In this document: piece by piece, positions 41,836 through 50,758 of the stretch | Layout of the letters: each line of letters opens with the position of its first letter | Numbering within the stretch: the stretch's first letter is position 1 | Source of the DNA: HGM04593 sp045634305 | GTDB taxonomy: Bacteria; Bacteroidota; Bacteroidia; Bacteroidales; Bacteroidaceae | Length of the DNA stretch: 64,000 nucleotides | Assembly (NCBI GenBank): GCA_045634305.1 | Contig: JAZQZZ010000040.1 | Span: 9,070 to 73,069 of the forward strand | Direction of reading: 5' to 3' | Notes under the pieces: model-generated | The model's input: the letters and a program-made list of their open reading frames with translations, nothing else | What the model was told of the DNA's origin: nothing | Database searches by the model: none | Translations under genes and position numbers: made by a program

Positions 41836-42963
41836 TTACTTCTTTAATCTGCTTTTGATGTAATGGCAAGCGAATGGGCGAGCTACGCACTCTTTGGGCT
41901 TGCAGTATTTGCGTTCAAGTTGAAGCAGTGCTTGTGTACCGGCTGCGCTTTCAACCCTCACGCCGTTCTCGCGCCACTTCCTTATTATACTATTCTCTTC
42001 GGGGTCGATATGGTGAAGCAGCTCGTTCGCCATTGTGCAGAGTCTCTCTTCCTTGCGGTGCCTGCCGTAAATATGCAGCATGGGGATTACAGAGTTGATG
42101 ATTATTACATCTACCTGTTTTTGTCTCATGCATCCGTTGCCCACTGTCTCTGTCCCTCCAAAGCATGTGTGGTTCTGCCAATAACCGCTGAGTGGGTGAC
42201 TCAGCAGCCGGTATATGTCGGTCAGGGTGTGTGCTGCCGTTATACCTGACATCGTAAGTCTGTTCAGATAATAAAGACTTGCCACTCTCGCAATGCGTAG
42301 GTGGGGTGTTGAGTTGCCGCAATTCCACTTTTTGTGGTTGATGGCTGTGAGTCCGAATTTGTTTTTCAAAAAAAGGTATTCCCTTTTCAGTTCGTTGTAA
42401 TAAGTGCTCCGCGTAGCCTCGTCTCTATAATAATAAGGGATGCTTTCTTCCTCAAGCAGTCCTGCCTGTCCGAACATGATGGCTTCTATCTGTGTGAGGT
42501 TGTCGCGGTGCTTGCCCAATGCTTGGGTGTTGAGCACGTTTGCCCACTCCTCGAAAACGGAGTTCTGTATGCCGAATCCGAAACTGCGTATGGCAACCTT
42601 CAGGAGTGTCTCATCCCATCTGCTGTCGCACAGCGTGAATATGCGTTCTATGATTTTTTTCTTCTCTTCAATGCGCTCGGCAAGCAGGCGTGAGATTGCT
42701 CCGTTGAACTGAACGGCTGGCAGGGTGGCTATGGTCTCGGTGCAGGGGAACGTGTGGCTGTGTAGGCTGGCGGCATTGAACTCCTCCTGCAGGTCATCAG
42801 CTATAATCCTGCATAGCCCATCCTTGTTGATTGTCTGTGCTTCTTCCTCGTTGATTAGGCCGTTTTTCAAAAGGTATTCAGCTAAGCCGTCCATGTCTTT
42901 GCTCTTTGCGAAAAGAACGTTAACTGCGCGCGGTATGGCATTAACGTCCTTTTCTGTTCTCAT
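41836..42963 (-). CDS. DUF2851-like protein with atypical N terminus
   Basis: The 375-residue product aligns, from about residue 85 onward, with the DUF2851 family as I know it: RWDETLLKVAIRSFGFGIQN, a HRDNLTQIEAIMFGQAGLL block, ELKREYLFLKNKF, then INSVIPMLHIYGRHRKEERLC and a C-terminal LLQLERKYCKPKECVA. Typical members are near 420 residues and begin with a conserved nuclease-like domain (AGPDFFNA, VGNVEIH); neither motif is present here. The first 60 residues are unlike anything I recognise. It shares one base (TAATG) with the stop of the HD gene. Confidence 0.78.
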   Translation of the reverse strand: MRTEKDVNAIPRAVNVLFAKSKDMDGLAEYLLKNGLINEEEAQTINKDGLCRIIADDLQEEFNAASLHSHTFPCTETIATLPAVQFNGAISRLLAERIEEKKKIIERIFTLCDSRWDETLLKVAIRSFGFGIQNSVFEEWANVLNTQALGKHRDNLTQIEAIMFGQAGLLEEESIPYYYRDEATRSTYYNELKREYLFLKNKFGLTAINHKKWNCGNSTPHLRIARVASLYYLNRLTMSGITAAHTLTDIYRLLSHPLSGYWQNHTCFGGTETVGNGCMRQKQVDVIIINSVIPMLHIYGRHRKEERLCTMANELLHHIDPEENSIIRKWRENGVRVESAAGTQALLQLERKYCKPKECVARPFACHYIKSRLKK

Positions 42964-44987
42964 TACTGTTTCTGCTCTGCAGGATAACTGATTCTTGTGT
43001 GATATATTGCCATGAGCCTTTTCTTGAACACCTCTTTTATTTTACTTATGTCCTGGAAGGTGATAGGGCTCATTGTCAGTTCTCCGTCATTCAACTTGCC
43101 TTCCACTATGTTGTCGACAAGTTTATTGATATTTTCCTCGGTGTATTCCTGAAGGCTGTGCGATGCAGCTTCTACGCAGTCGGCCAACATCAGCACAGCT
43201 TGTTCTTTTGTACTTGGTCGTGGACCGGGGTAGGTGAACAGGCTCTCGTCAATTTCCTCATTGGGATGTTCGTTCTTGTACGTGATGTAGAAGTATCCGG
43301 TCTTTGAAACTCCATGGTGAGTCCGTATGAAATCCCTTATCTTCTTAGGCAGTCCTTCGTGCTCTGCTGTTGCCAGTCCGTCTGTGACGTGCTTTATGAT
43401 AGCCTGCGCACTTTGTATTGAGGTGAGGGCGCTGTGTGGACTCACGCCGCCGTTCTGGTTTTCTGTGAACATTACCGGGTTTTCCAGTTTGCCAATGTCG
43501 TGGTACAATGCGCCTGTACGCACTTCGAGCGCGTTTGCCCCAATGGCAATGGCGGCTTCAGCAGCCAGGTTGCCCACCTGCATTGAGTGCTGGAAGGTGC
43601 CAGGAGCCTCTTGTGACATTCTTTGCAACAATTTGTTGTTGAAGTTCGACAACTCGATGAGTGTGACACTCGAGATGAATCCGAATGTGCGCTCTATCAC
43701 AAGCATGAGCGGGTAGATAAGCAGTGTGAGTATGGCGCTCACTGCAAAATAGGCAAACATTAGAGGGCTGATCTCGGACAGTCCCGATGTCTGTATGACT
43801 TTGTAACAAAGGTATACTATTGCGTATGTGACGAATATTATTATCACGCATTTGAACATCTGTGCTCGTGATGAAAGCTCTTTAAGGCTCAATATTGCGC
43901 TGCTGCCGGCCAGTATCTGCAGCAGCATGAATTCGTATGGTGCCGACAGCATGATTGAGCACATTGCCGCTGATATGCAGCTTGTCACCAATGCCGTGCT
44001 TTCATCTATGAACAGGCAAAGCGTGAATGGCAGGATGGCAAACGGCAATGTGAATACGCTTATCTCGCCGTGGCTGGTTATTATACCCACAAGCATTGGG
44101 AACAGTGTTGCCGAAATTATTGTGAATATGAATTTGCTCGGGTTTTCTGCAACATCCTTTTTGTAGGTGTAGATATATGCCAGCAGTATTATCATGCACA
44201 CCACGATGAATATAATCTGTCCAAGCAGGATGTATTGCCAGTTGTCTGCCGATTTTGTCTTTTCCTTGGCTCTCTTCTGGGTGAGATATGTGTTTATTGT
44301 GTTTTCGGTCTCAGGGTCAACGATGTCGCCCGTGCCAATGATTTTCTCTCCCTCCTTTATGTACTTGTATACCGGGTCTATTGCCTTTATCTGCTTCTCA
44401 AGTTCCGTGTTGCAGGCGTTTACGTCGCACTTGTAGTTGGGTTTTATTAGCGACATCATCCCTGTTGTGTCGGTAACGGTCTTTAGCAATCTTTTGCGTG
44501 CCTGTGACAGGGTTATGAAATCCCTTGACTCAAGTCGTCGCCTGTCTGAGCCTTCCCTGTATGTGAGAATCCTGTTGTGTGTCTTGTTCAGGTATAGGGT
44601 GTCGCTGTCTTCGATTATACCATTGTTGAGCATCTCCTTCAGGTTGTCTAGGAAAACACCTTTACCGATGAGACTCAAGTTGCTCTTGAGTGATTTGGCC
44701 TGGAATGTCTCGTGCAGCACATCCGGTGTCTCCAATTGACGGAAAATAGGAATAAAAAGCTCCTTTATGCTGTCCTGCTCGGCAAGCAGTGCCTCGCTTG
44801 TCTTTGGGATTTCAAAGTCGAATTCGGCGCGCAACTGCTCGTGTGCCCATGGGGTATCAGGGGTGAAGTCATAGTATACGCTCTTTCCCTTCGGCATGAA
44901 GTATGTTATAAGTCCAATGCACAGCGAAACCAAGATTATTCGGGATATCCTTCGGCTGTATTTCTTTAGGATGCTGCCTTTTTCCAT
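42963..44987 (-). CDS. 7TM-HD cyclic-dinucleotide phosphodiesterase-like protein (PgpH-like)
   Basis: The 674-residue membrane protein has an N-terminal extracellular 7TMR-HDED domain, seven membrane helices (about 290-470) and a cytoplasmic HD domain with FQHSMQVGNLAAEAA, YHDIGKLENPVMF and IRTHHGVSKTGYF. HD-type members hydrolyse c-di-AMP or similar nucleotides; substrate here is unproven. Start 44987 (MEKGSILKKYSRRISRIILV) is chosen because a promoter sits at 45014-45045; the longer reading from 45098 would lie upstream of it. Confidence 0.92.
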   Translation of the reverse strand: MEKGSILKKYSRRISRIILVSLCIGLITYFMPKGKSVYYDFTPDTPWAHEQLRAEFDFEIPKTSEALLAEQDSIKELFIPIFRQLETPDVLHETFQAKSLKSNLSLIGKGVFLDNLKEMLNNGIIEDSDTLYLNKTHNRILTYREGSDRRRLESRDFITLSQARKRLLKTVTDTTGMMSLIKPNYKCDVNACNTELEKQIKAIDPVYKYIKEGEKIIGTGDIVDPETENTINTYLTQKRAKEKTKSADNWQYILLGQIIFIVVCMIILLAYIYTYKKDVAENPSKFIFTIISATLFPMLVGIITSHGEISVFTLPFAILPFTLCLFIDESTALVTSCISAAMCSIMLSAPYEFMLLQILAGSSAILSLKELSSRAQMFKCVIIIFVTYAIVYLCYKVIQTSGLSEISPLMFAYFAVSAILTLLIYPLMLVIERTFGFISSVTLIELSNFNNKLLQRMSQEAPGTFQHSMQVGNLAAEAAIAIGANALEVRTGALYHDIGKLENPVMFTENQNGGVSPHSALTSIQSAQAIIKHVTDGLATAEHEGLPKKIRDFIRTHHGVSKTGYFYITYKNEHPNEEIDESLFTYPGPRPSTKEQAVLMLADCVEAASHSLQEYTEENINKLVDNIVEGKLNDGELTMSPITFQDISKIKEVFKKRLMAIYHTRISYPAEQKQ

Positions 44988-45013
44988 AATTGCATGTTTA
45001 AATATTTGCTCCG

Positions 45014-45045
45014 CAAATGTATTCAAAAAAACATACAAATGCAAA
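45014..45045 (-). promoter_or_regulatory. Promoter for the HD-domain gene (TTTG-N20-TACATTTG)
   Basis: On the minus strand a -33 TTTG (45042-45045) and -7 TACATTTG (45014-45021) are 20 bp apart. It lies 27 bp before the start at 44987 and drives transcription away from gltX. Confidence 0.7.
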
Positions 45046-45103
45046 GTTCTGCTGCCTGCTTTTGCTTTGGCGCCTCTCTGCGTGCAAAAATGTAGCATTT
45101 TAT

Positions 45104-45134
45104 TTTGTCAACAGCGCAAGTTATGCTATTTTTG
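45104..45134 (+). promoter_or_regulatory. Promoter for gltX (TTTG-N19-TATTTTTG)
   Basis: A consensus -33 TTTG (45104-45107) and -7 TATTTTTG (45127-45134) with 19-bp spacing lie 88 bp before the gltX start. It is divergent from the HD-gene promoter. Confidence 0.75.
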
Positions 45135-45221
45135 TACTGAATATACAGTTAATTAGGATAGTTGCGGTTTATATGCGGCAACGTCATTTTGATACTGTTC
45201 TGAATTTAATATTTGAACACT

Positions 45222-46739
45222 ATGAATGAAAGAAAAGTAAGGGTGCGTTTTGCCCCAAGTCCAACAGGGCCATTACATATCGGTGGTGTGCGCACTGCCC
45301 TTTATAACTACCTCTTTGCAAAACAGCATGGCGGTGACCTTGTGCTCCGCATTGAGGATACCGATTCAAACCGTTTTGTGCCCGGGGCCGAGGATTATAT
45401 CCTTGAATCGTTCCGTTGGCTGGGCATCAAATTCGACGAGGGTGTCTCTTTTGGAGGCAACTACGGTCCTTACCGTCAGTCCGAGCGCCGCGACATTTAC
45501 AAAAAGTATGTAAAGCAACTGCTCGATGCAGGCAAGGCATATATTGCTTTCGATACCCCCGAGGAACTCGAGGCAAAGCGTGCCGAGGTGGAGAATTTCC
45601 AGTACGATGCCGCTACACGCATGTCAATGCGTAACTCTTTGGCAATGCCTGCCGAGGAGGTTGCAGCACTTATTGAAGCCGGTCACCAGTATGTGGTACG
45701 TTTCAAGATTGAACCGGGTGAAAAGGTTGTAGTCAACGACATCATCCGTGGTGAGGTTACCATCAACTCGTCAATCCTTGACGATAAGGTGCTCTATAAG
45801 TCGGCCGACGAACTGCCTACATACCACCTTGCAAACATTGTCGATGACCACCTGATGGAGATTACCCACGTTATCCGTGGCGAGGAATGGTTGCCTTCGG
45901 CACCTCTTCACGTGCTTCTTTATCGCGCATTCGGTTGGGAGGATACAATGCCGCAGTTCGCGCACCTTTCATTGCTTCTCAAGCCCGAAGGCAACGGTAA
46001 GCTCAGCAAGCGTGATGGCGACCGTCTTGGTTTTCCCGTGTTCCCGCTTGAGTGGAACGACCCCAAGAGCGGTGCCGTGTCAACCGGTTTCCGCGAGAGC
46101 GACTACTTGCCCGAGGCTGTCGTGAACTTCCTTGCACTGCTTGGCTGGAACCCCGGTGACGATGTAGAGATGATGTCGTTGGAGGAACTGGTGAAGAAGT
46201 TCGACCTATCAAAGTGCAGCAAGGCCGGTGCACGTTTCGACTATAAGAAAATGGTTTGGTTCAACCACGAGTATATCCTGCAGAAATCGGACAAGGAAAT
46301 TGCCGAAATTTTCATGAACGTTGTCAAAGAGCATGGTGTTGAGACAACTCTTGAGCACCTTGAGGTCATTGTTTCTCTGATGAAGGGTCGAGTGAACTTC
46401 GTACATGAACTGTGGGATGCATGTAGCTTCTATTTTGAGGCTCCAGTTACCTATGACGAGAAGACCGCAAAGAAGCGTTGGAAAGAGGATTCTGCCCAGA
46501 AAATGACCGAACTTGCCGACCTGTTGGAGTCGCTCACCGATTTCTCTATTGAGAACCAGGATGCTGCAGTACATGCATGGATTGAGGCAAAGGGCTACGG
46601 CATGGGCGATATAATGAATGCCTTCCGTCTTGCTCTTGTTGGCGAGGGTAAAGGCCCACAGATGTTCCACATCTCGGGGCTTATAGGTAAGGAAGAGACT
46701 TTGGCGCGTCTGCGTCGTGCAATAACAGTTCTTGGATAA
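45222..46739 (+). CDS. gltX: Glutamyl-tRNA synthetase
   Basis: GluRS charges tRNA-Glu. The 505-residue class I enzyme carries RFAPSPTGPLHIGGVRTALYNYL (HIGH motif), the YRQSERRDIYKKY stretch, and the KMSKS-like KLSKRDGDRLGFPVFPL. The discriminating anticodon-domain region is C-terminal. Start 45222 (MNERKVRVRFAPSPTG) is used; the upstream in-frame TTG at 45213 would add three residues. The waaA gene follows after 3 bp, suggesting a shared transcript. Confidence 0.96.
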   Translation: MNERKVRVRFAPSPTGPLHIGGVRTALYNYLFAKQHGGDLVLRIEDTDSNRFVPGAEDYILESFRWLGIKFDEGVSFGGNYGPYRQSERRDIYKKYVKQLLDAGKAYIAFDTPEELEAKRAEVENFQYDAATRMSMRNSLAMPAEEVAALIEAGHQYVVRFKIEPGEKVVVNDIIRGEVTINSSILDDKVLYKSADELPTYHLANIVDDHLMEITHVIRGEEWLPSAPLHVLLYRAFGWEDTMPQFAHLSLLLKPEGNGKLSKRDGDRLGFPVFPLEWNDPKSGAVSTGFRESDYLPEAVVNFLALLGWNPGDDVEMMSLEELVKKFDLSKCSKAGARFDYKKMVWFNHEYILQKSDKEIAEIFMNVVKEHGVETTLEHLEVIVSLMKGRVNFVHELWDACSFYFEAPVTYDEKTAKKRWKEDSAQKMTELADLLESLTDFSIENQDAAVHAWIEAKGYGMGDIMNAFRLALVGEGKGPQMFHISGLIGKEETLARLRRAITVLG

Positions 46740-46742
46740 GTA

Positions 46743-47966
46743 ATGTACAGTTTTGGTATATACATATATATCCTTTTCGTGAGGCTGGCTGCGTTTTTTG
46801 GTCACAAGAAGGCCAAGAAGATGCTTGCCGGTCATCGTGAGATATTCTCTGTTCTCAAGGAAAAACTCAATCCGGGGGTTGACTACGTGTGGTTTCATGC
46901 CTCGTCGCTAGGCGAGTTTGAACAGGGACGCCCCATGATTGAGAAGATGCGCGCTGAGCATCCAGAGTATCGTGTTGTGCTCACCTTCTTCTCGCCGTCG
47001 GGATATATTCCGGCCAAGAACTATCAACAGGCAGATGTTGTCTGTTACCTGCCTTTCGATACAAAGCACAATGTAAGGCGTTTCCTTGAGCTGGTACGTC
47101 CCAAAATGGCGTTTTTCATAAAGTATGAGTTCTGGTTGAATTATCTGCTCGAACTCAAGAAACGCTCAATTCCGGCATACAGCGTGTCGTCCATCTTCCG
47201 TAAGGAACAGGCCTTTTTCAGGTCATGGGGTGGCCGTTATCGTCTTGCGTTGCACAGTCTCACACATCTCTTTGTGCAGAATGACAGCTCTAAGGCTCTG
47301 CTCAAGTCGGTTGGTGTGGAGAATGTGACAGTTGTGGGTGATACACGTTTTGACCGAGTGGCGAAGGTGCTCGAACAGGCGCGTCAGCTGCCATTGGTCG
47401 ATGCTTTTGTCGAAGGTGACCGCAAGGTCTTTGTAGTGGGTAGCTCATGGGGTAACGACGAGGCGGTGTACATGCCTTTCTTCAATGCCCACAGGGAGTG
47501 GAAACTTATCATTGCCTCTCACGAGGTGGGCGAAGAGCGCATAGCGTCTATCGTTTCCCAATACGAGGGCTCTTGTGTACGCTACTCGACAGCAACAATG
47601 GAACAGGTACGTCATGCTGATTGCCTTATTATAGATTGCTATGGCCTGCTGTCATCAATATACCGCTATGGTACAGCAGCCTTTGTGGGCGGTGGTTTTG
47701 GAGCCGGCATACACAATGTACTCGAGGCTGCCGTGTATGGCATTCCGGTCTTCTTTGGCCCCAATAACCGTAAGTTCCAAGAGGTGCAGCAACTGAAAGC
47801 TTGTGGCGGTGGCTTTGAAATTATTGCCACTTGCGACTTTGCCCAGATAATGGAAACTTTTGCTGCCGATGCAGCTCTTCTTGAGAGTGCCGGCAAGGCT
47901 GCCGGTGAACTTGTCTCCACCAACGCCGGTGCGACGGCACGTATTTTCGAGAGCCTTGGCCTGTGA
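46743..47966 (+). CDS. waaA: 3-deoxy-D-manno-octulosonic acid transferase
   Basis: WaaA (KdtA) adds Kdo residues to lipid IVA, at the cytoplasmic face of the inner membrane. The 407 residues have an N-terminal membrane anchor, a GT-B N-terminal domain with WFHASSLGEFEQGRPMIEKM and TFFSPSGYIPAKNY, and a C-terminal domain with VVGDTRFDRV, FVVGSSWGNDEAVY, and GGGFGAGIHNVLEAAVYGIPVFFGP. The motif order and length are normal. It is 3 bp after gltX. Confidence 0.95.
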   Translation: MYSFGIYIYILFVRLAAFFGHKKAKKMLAGHREIFSVLKEKLNPGVDYVWFHASSLGEFEQGRPMIEKMRAEHPEYRVVLTFFSPSGYIPAKNYQQADVVCYLPFDTKHNVRRFLELVRPKMAFFIKYEFWLNYLLELKKRSIPAYSVSSIFRKEQAFFRSWGGRYRLALHSLTHLFVQNDSSKALLKSVGVENVTVVGDTRFDRVAKVLEQARQLPLVDAFVEGDRKVFVVGSSWGNDEAVYMPFFNAHREWKLIIASHEVGEERIASIVSQYEGSCVRYSTATMEQVRHADCLIIDCYGLLSSIYRYGTAAFVGGGFGAGIHNVLEAAVYGIPVFFGPNNRKFQEVQQLKACGGGFEIIATCDFAQIMETFAADAALLESAGKAAGELVSTNAGATARIFESLGL

Positions 47967-48020
47967 TTTTTATTTTGAATATAGATAGTTTTTAATATAA
48001 ACCTTTAAAATTTTAAAGTT

Positions 48021-49013
48021 ATGAAATTTCTAACAGATGAGAAATTGGTGATTGTAGGTGCTGCCGGTATGATCGGTTCAAACATGGCACAGTCTGCTCT
48101 TATGATGGGCTTGACAAGCAATCTTTGCCTTTATGATGTATTCTCTCCAGAAGGTGTTGCCGAGGAGATGCGTCAGAGCGGTTTCGACAACGTGAATATC
48201 ACAGCAACAACTGATGTTGCCGAGGCATTCAAGGATGCAAAATATATCATCTCTTCAGGTGGTGCTCCTCGTAAGGAGGGTATGACACGTGAGGATTTGC
48301 TCGCCGGTAACTGCAAGATCGCCGAGGAGCTTGGCAAGAATATCAAGACATACTGCCCTGATGTTAAGCACGTGGTTATCATCTTTAACCCTGCCGATTT
48401 GACAGGTCTTGTAACACTTCTCTACTCAGGTTTGAAACCTGGTCAGGTTACAACACTTGCAGGTCTCGACTCTACACGTCTGCAGAACGCTCTTGCAAAG
48501 AAGTTCGGCGTTATGATGAGCGAGGTTACAGGTTGTGCGACATACGGTGGTCACGGTGAGCAGATGGCAGTGTTCGGTAGTGCTGTTAAGATTGCCGGCA
48601 AGCCATTGACAGAAATCATCGGTACAGAGGAATTCCCCGAGGCTGAGTGGGAGCAGATGAAGAAGGACGTTACACAGGGTGGTGCTGCTATCATCAAGCT
48701 CCGTGGCCGTTCATCATTCCAGAGCCCATCATACCTCTCTGTTGAGATGATCCGTTCTGTTATGGGTGGTGAGACATTCCGTTACCCTGCAGGTACATAT
48801 GTATCTAACGAGAAGTACAACCACATCATGATGGCTATGGATACTGTTCTCGATGCTAACGGTTGTTCATACAAGATGCCTGTTGGTACAGACGAAGAGA
48901 TTGCAAAGCTCGATGCAAGCTATGCTCACCTCTGCAAGATGCGTGACGAGCTCGTTACTTTGAACATCGTTCCTGCGATCGAGGAGTGGAGCAGCATCAA
49001 TCCTAACCTCTAA
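48021..49013 (+). CDS. mdh: Malate dehydrogenase
   Basis: Mdh interconverts malate and oxaloacetate with NAD. The 330 residues begin with the Rossmann fold LVIVGAAGMIGSNMAQSA. Then ISSGGAPRKEGMTREDLL (the mobile active-site loop), VIIFNPADLTG, the substrate-binding LDSTRLQNALA, and GCATYGGHGEQMAVF with the catalytic His. Together with fumarase this covers two steps of the reductive or oxidative C4 branch. A terminator follows at 49042. Confidence 0.95.
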   Translation: MKFLTDEKLVIVGAAGMIGSNMAQSALMMGLTSNLCLYDVFSPEGVAEEMRQSGFDNVNITATTDVAEAFKDAKYIISSGGAPRKEGMTREDLLAGNCKIAEELGKNIKTYCPDVKHVVIIFNPADLTGLVTLLYSGLKPGQVTTLAGLDSTRLQNALAKKFGVMMSEVTGCATYGGHGEQMAVFGSAVKIAGKPLTEIIGTEEFPEAEWEQMKKDVTQGGAAIIKLRGRSSFQSPSYLSVEMIRSVMGGETFRYPAGTYVSNEKYNHIMMAMDTVLDANGCSYKMPVGTDEEIAKLDASYAHLCKMRDELVTLNIVPAIEEWSSINPNL

Positions 49014-49041
49014 TATATATATAATATTAGGTTATATACAT

Positions 49042-49069
49042 GATGGCGGCTTTTGCCGCCATCTTTTTT
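49042..49069 (+). terminator. Intrinsic terminator after mdh
   Basis: A perfect 9-bp stem (GATGGCGGC/GCCGCCATC) with a TTTT loop and a six-T run. A classical rho-independent terminator. Confidence 0.92.
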
Positions 49070-49192
49070 GCGGGTGTCTTCAAAATTACCTTTTGGGGCT
49101 GATAACCATGAGTACTCCTGGTTTACTTTGAGAGTTCATAGCTGCTATTACAGAAACTTTTACCCCTTTTCGGTAAAAAACGGTACGAAAGT

Positions 49193-49223
49193 TTTGCCAT
49201 TTAAGAAAAAGTTTCTACTTTTG
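49193..49223 (+). promoter_or_regulatory. Promoter for the rpsU-xerC-hpf operon (TTTG-N19-TACTTTTG)
   Basis: A consensus -33 TTTG (49193-49196) and -7 TACTTTTG (49216-49223), 19 bp apart, with 54 bp to the rpsU start. The best -33/-7 match in the window. Confidence 0.78.
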
Positions 49224-49277
49224 CGCTGCATTTTGTCTAAAGTGAAAAATAATATAAACTAAATAATTAAATAGGAA

Positions 49278-49469
49278 ATGATTGTAGTACCTGTTAAAGA
49301 GGGCGAGAACATTGAAAGAGCTCTCAAGAAATTCAAGAGAAAATTCGAGAAAACCGGTGTTGTTAAGGAGTTGCGCGCACGTCAGCAGTTTGACAAGCCT
49401 TCTGTTTTGAAGCGTTTGAAGATGGAGCACGCTGTATATGTACAGAAGCTTCGCGCAAACGAGGAATAA
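49278..49469 (+). CDS. rpsU: 30S ribosomal protein S21
   Basis: The 63-residue S21 is a late-assembled small-subunit protein. MIVVPVKEGENIERALKKFKRKF, followed by a basic helix to LKMEHAVYVQKLRANEE, matches the Bacteroidota form, which is short and basic. It opens the rpsU-xerC-hpf set, conserved in Bacteroidales. In this phylum S21 is of added interest because it takes part in sequestering the 16S 3' end (established for Flavobacteria). Confidence 0.96.
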   Translation: MIVVPVKEGENIERALKKFKRKFEKTGVVKELRARQQFDKPSVLKRLKMEHAVYVQKLRANEE

Positions 49470-49506
49470 TATCCCGTTTTTCTTGTTTTTTAATTAAAAC
49501 TGATTT

Positions 49507-49547
49507 ATATTCGTTGCCGAAAGACTATCTCTTTCGGCAACGAATAT
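49507..49547. repeat. Perfect 18-bp inverted repeat ending on the xerC start codon
   Basis: Arms at 49507-49524 and 49530-49547 are exact reverse complements, with a 5-nt loop (CTATC). The second arm includes the first two bases of the xerC ATG (49546-49548). It is not followed by a T-tract, so a simple terminator after rpsU is less likely; it could be an attenuator, a site where translation start is masked, or a protein-binding site. Confidence 0.9.
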
Positions 49548-50433
49548 GTTTATAGACTCATTCATCGGGTATTTGAGAGTTGAGAGGCTATACTCTGCCC
49601 ATACATTGCGGGCATACGAGCGTGACCTTCTCGCCTTCAAGGATTATGTGGCCCGTCTGGATGAGTCATTGTCATTTCATGAGGCCGATACCGATGTCGT
49701 ACGCTCTTGGGTAGCCACAATGATGGATGCAGGCGCCGCCCCTTCAACTGTTTGCCGCAAGCTCAGCACCCTGCGTTCGTTCTTCGCTTTTGTACGCGCC
49801 AACTGCGGCGTTGAGCAGAATCCAGTCTCAAGTTTCAAAGGCCCCAAGTGCCGCAAGAAGTTGCCCTCCTTTGTAAGGGAAGACGAGATGAATAAGCTCA
49901 TTGACAATGAAGATTTTGGCGATGACTATGCCGCTTGTCGCGACAAGATGATACTGCAGCTCTTTTATGAAACCGGAATGCGTCTCTCCGAGCTAGTGGG
50001 GTTAAACCTTTCTTCGTTGGATATGAGTGCCTCTGTTGTCAAGGTTCTTGGAAAACGCAACCGCGAGCGTATTATTCCTTTTGCATCCGGGTTGAAGGCC
50101 GCTTTAGAGCACTATCTCAGTGAACGCGAGGCATTTGCCCAGCATCCATGTGATGCGCTCTTTCTCTCGGCTAAAGGAGAACGCATCTCGCACGGCGCTG
50201 TCTACAGGATAGTTAGCAACCGCCTTACTAAAGTCACATCGCTTAAGAAAAAGAGCCCGCACGTGCTGCGCCACTCCTTTGCAACGGCAATGCTCAACAA
50301 CAAAGCCGAGATTGGTGCTGTTAAAGAGTTGTTGGGACACCGCCAATTGGCAACAACCGAGATTTATACCCACCTCAGTTTCGAGGATTTGAAAGGATTT
50401 TATGAGAAGGCTCATCCCAGAGCCGGTAAATAA
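49546..50433 (+). CDS. xerC: Site-specific tyrosine recombinase XerC
   Basis: XerC acts with XerD at dif. The 295 residues include an N-terminal core-binding domain starting MFIDSFIGYLRVERLYSAHTLRAYERDL and a catalytic domain with GMRLSELVGL, GKRNRERIIPF, HVLRHSFATAMLNNKA and LGHRQLATTEIYTH (R-K-H-R-H-Y set). Start 49546 matches the family opening exactly, so the hairpin described above truly covers the start codon. The position within rpsU-xerC-hpf supports XerC over a transposon integrase. Confidence 0.92.
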   Translation: MFIDSFIGYLRVERLYSAHTLRAYERDLLAFKDYVARLDESLSFHEADTDVVRSWVATMMDAGAAPSTVCRKLSTLRSFFAFVRANCGVEQNPVSSFKGPKCRKKLPSFVREDEMNKLIDNEDFGDDYAACRDKMILQLFYETGMRLSELVGLNLSSLDMSASVVKVLGKRNRERIIPFASGLKAALEHYLSEREAFAQHPCDALFLSAKGERISHGAVYRIVSNRLTKVTSLKKKSPHVLRHSFATAMLNNKAEIGAVKELLGHRQLATTEIYTHLSFEDLKGFYEKAHPRAGK

Positions 50434-50462
50434 TAAATTTAAACGTTTTAAATTTAGGAGTT

Positions 50463-50750
50463 ATGGTAACAAGAATTCAATCTGTTCATTTCGATGCATC
50501 ACAGCAGTTGATGGAGTTCGTGGAGAAAAAAGTTGCGAAGTTGGATAAGCTTTGCGAAGGTGCAACAGCCCTTGAGGTGACAATGAAACTGATTAAGCCC
50601 GAGACTGCCAAGAACAAGGAAGTAGCATTACGCGTTTCGGCTGCCGGCGGCGATCTTTTTGCCTCAAAGACAAGTGACACTTTTGAAGATGCTCTCCTTG
50701 GCGCAATTGACGCCGTAAAGGTTCAGGCCGAGAAGAACAAGAACAAATAA
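50463..50750 (+). CDS. hpf: Ribosome hibernation-promoting factor (HPF/RaiA family)
   Basis: The 95-residue short-form HPF/RaiA protein binds the 30S decoding site in stationary phase and blocks translation. Visible are MVTRIQSVHFDASQQLMEFVEKKVAKL, a strand with LEVTMKLI, and DTFEDALLGAIDAVKVQAEKNKNK. No long-HPF C-terminal dimerisation domain is present. It ends the rpsU-xerC-hpf set, 29 bp after xerC. In many relatives tRNA genes and tuf follow; here a terminator and convergent ygiQ follow. Confidence 0.93.
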   Translation: MVTRIQSVHFDASQQLMEFVEKKVAKLDKLCEGATALEVTMKLIKPETAKNKEVALRVSAAGGDLFASKTSDTFEDALLGAIDAVKVQAEKNKNK

Positions 50751-50758
50751 AACCTTAT

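Noticed and set aside
45023..45098. Longer start for the HD-domain protein
   Set aside because: A good -33/-7 promoter (45014-45045) lies downstream of that codon, and the extension is basic with no membrane or signal character.
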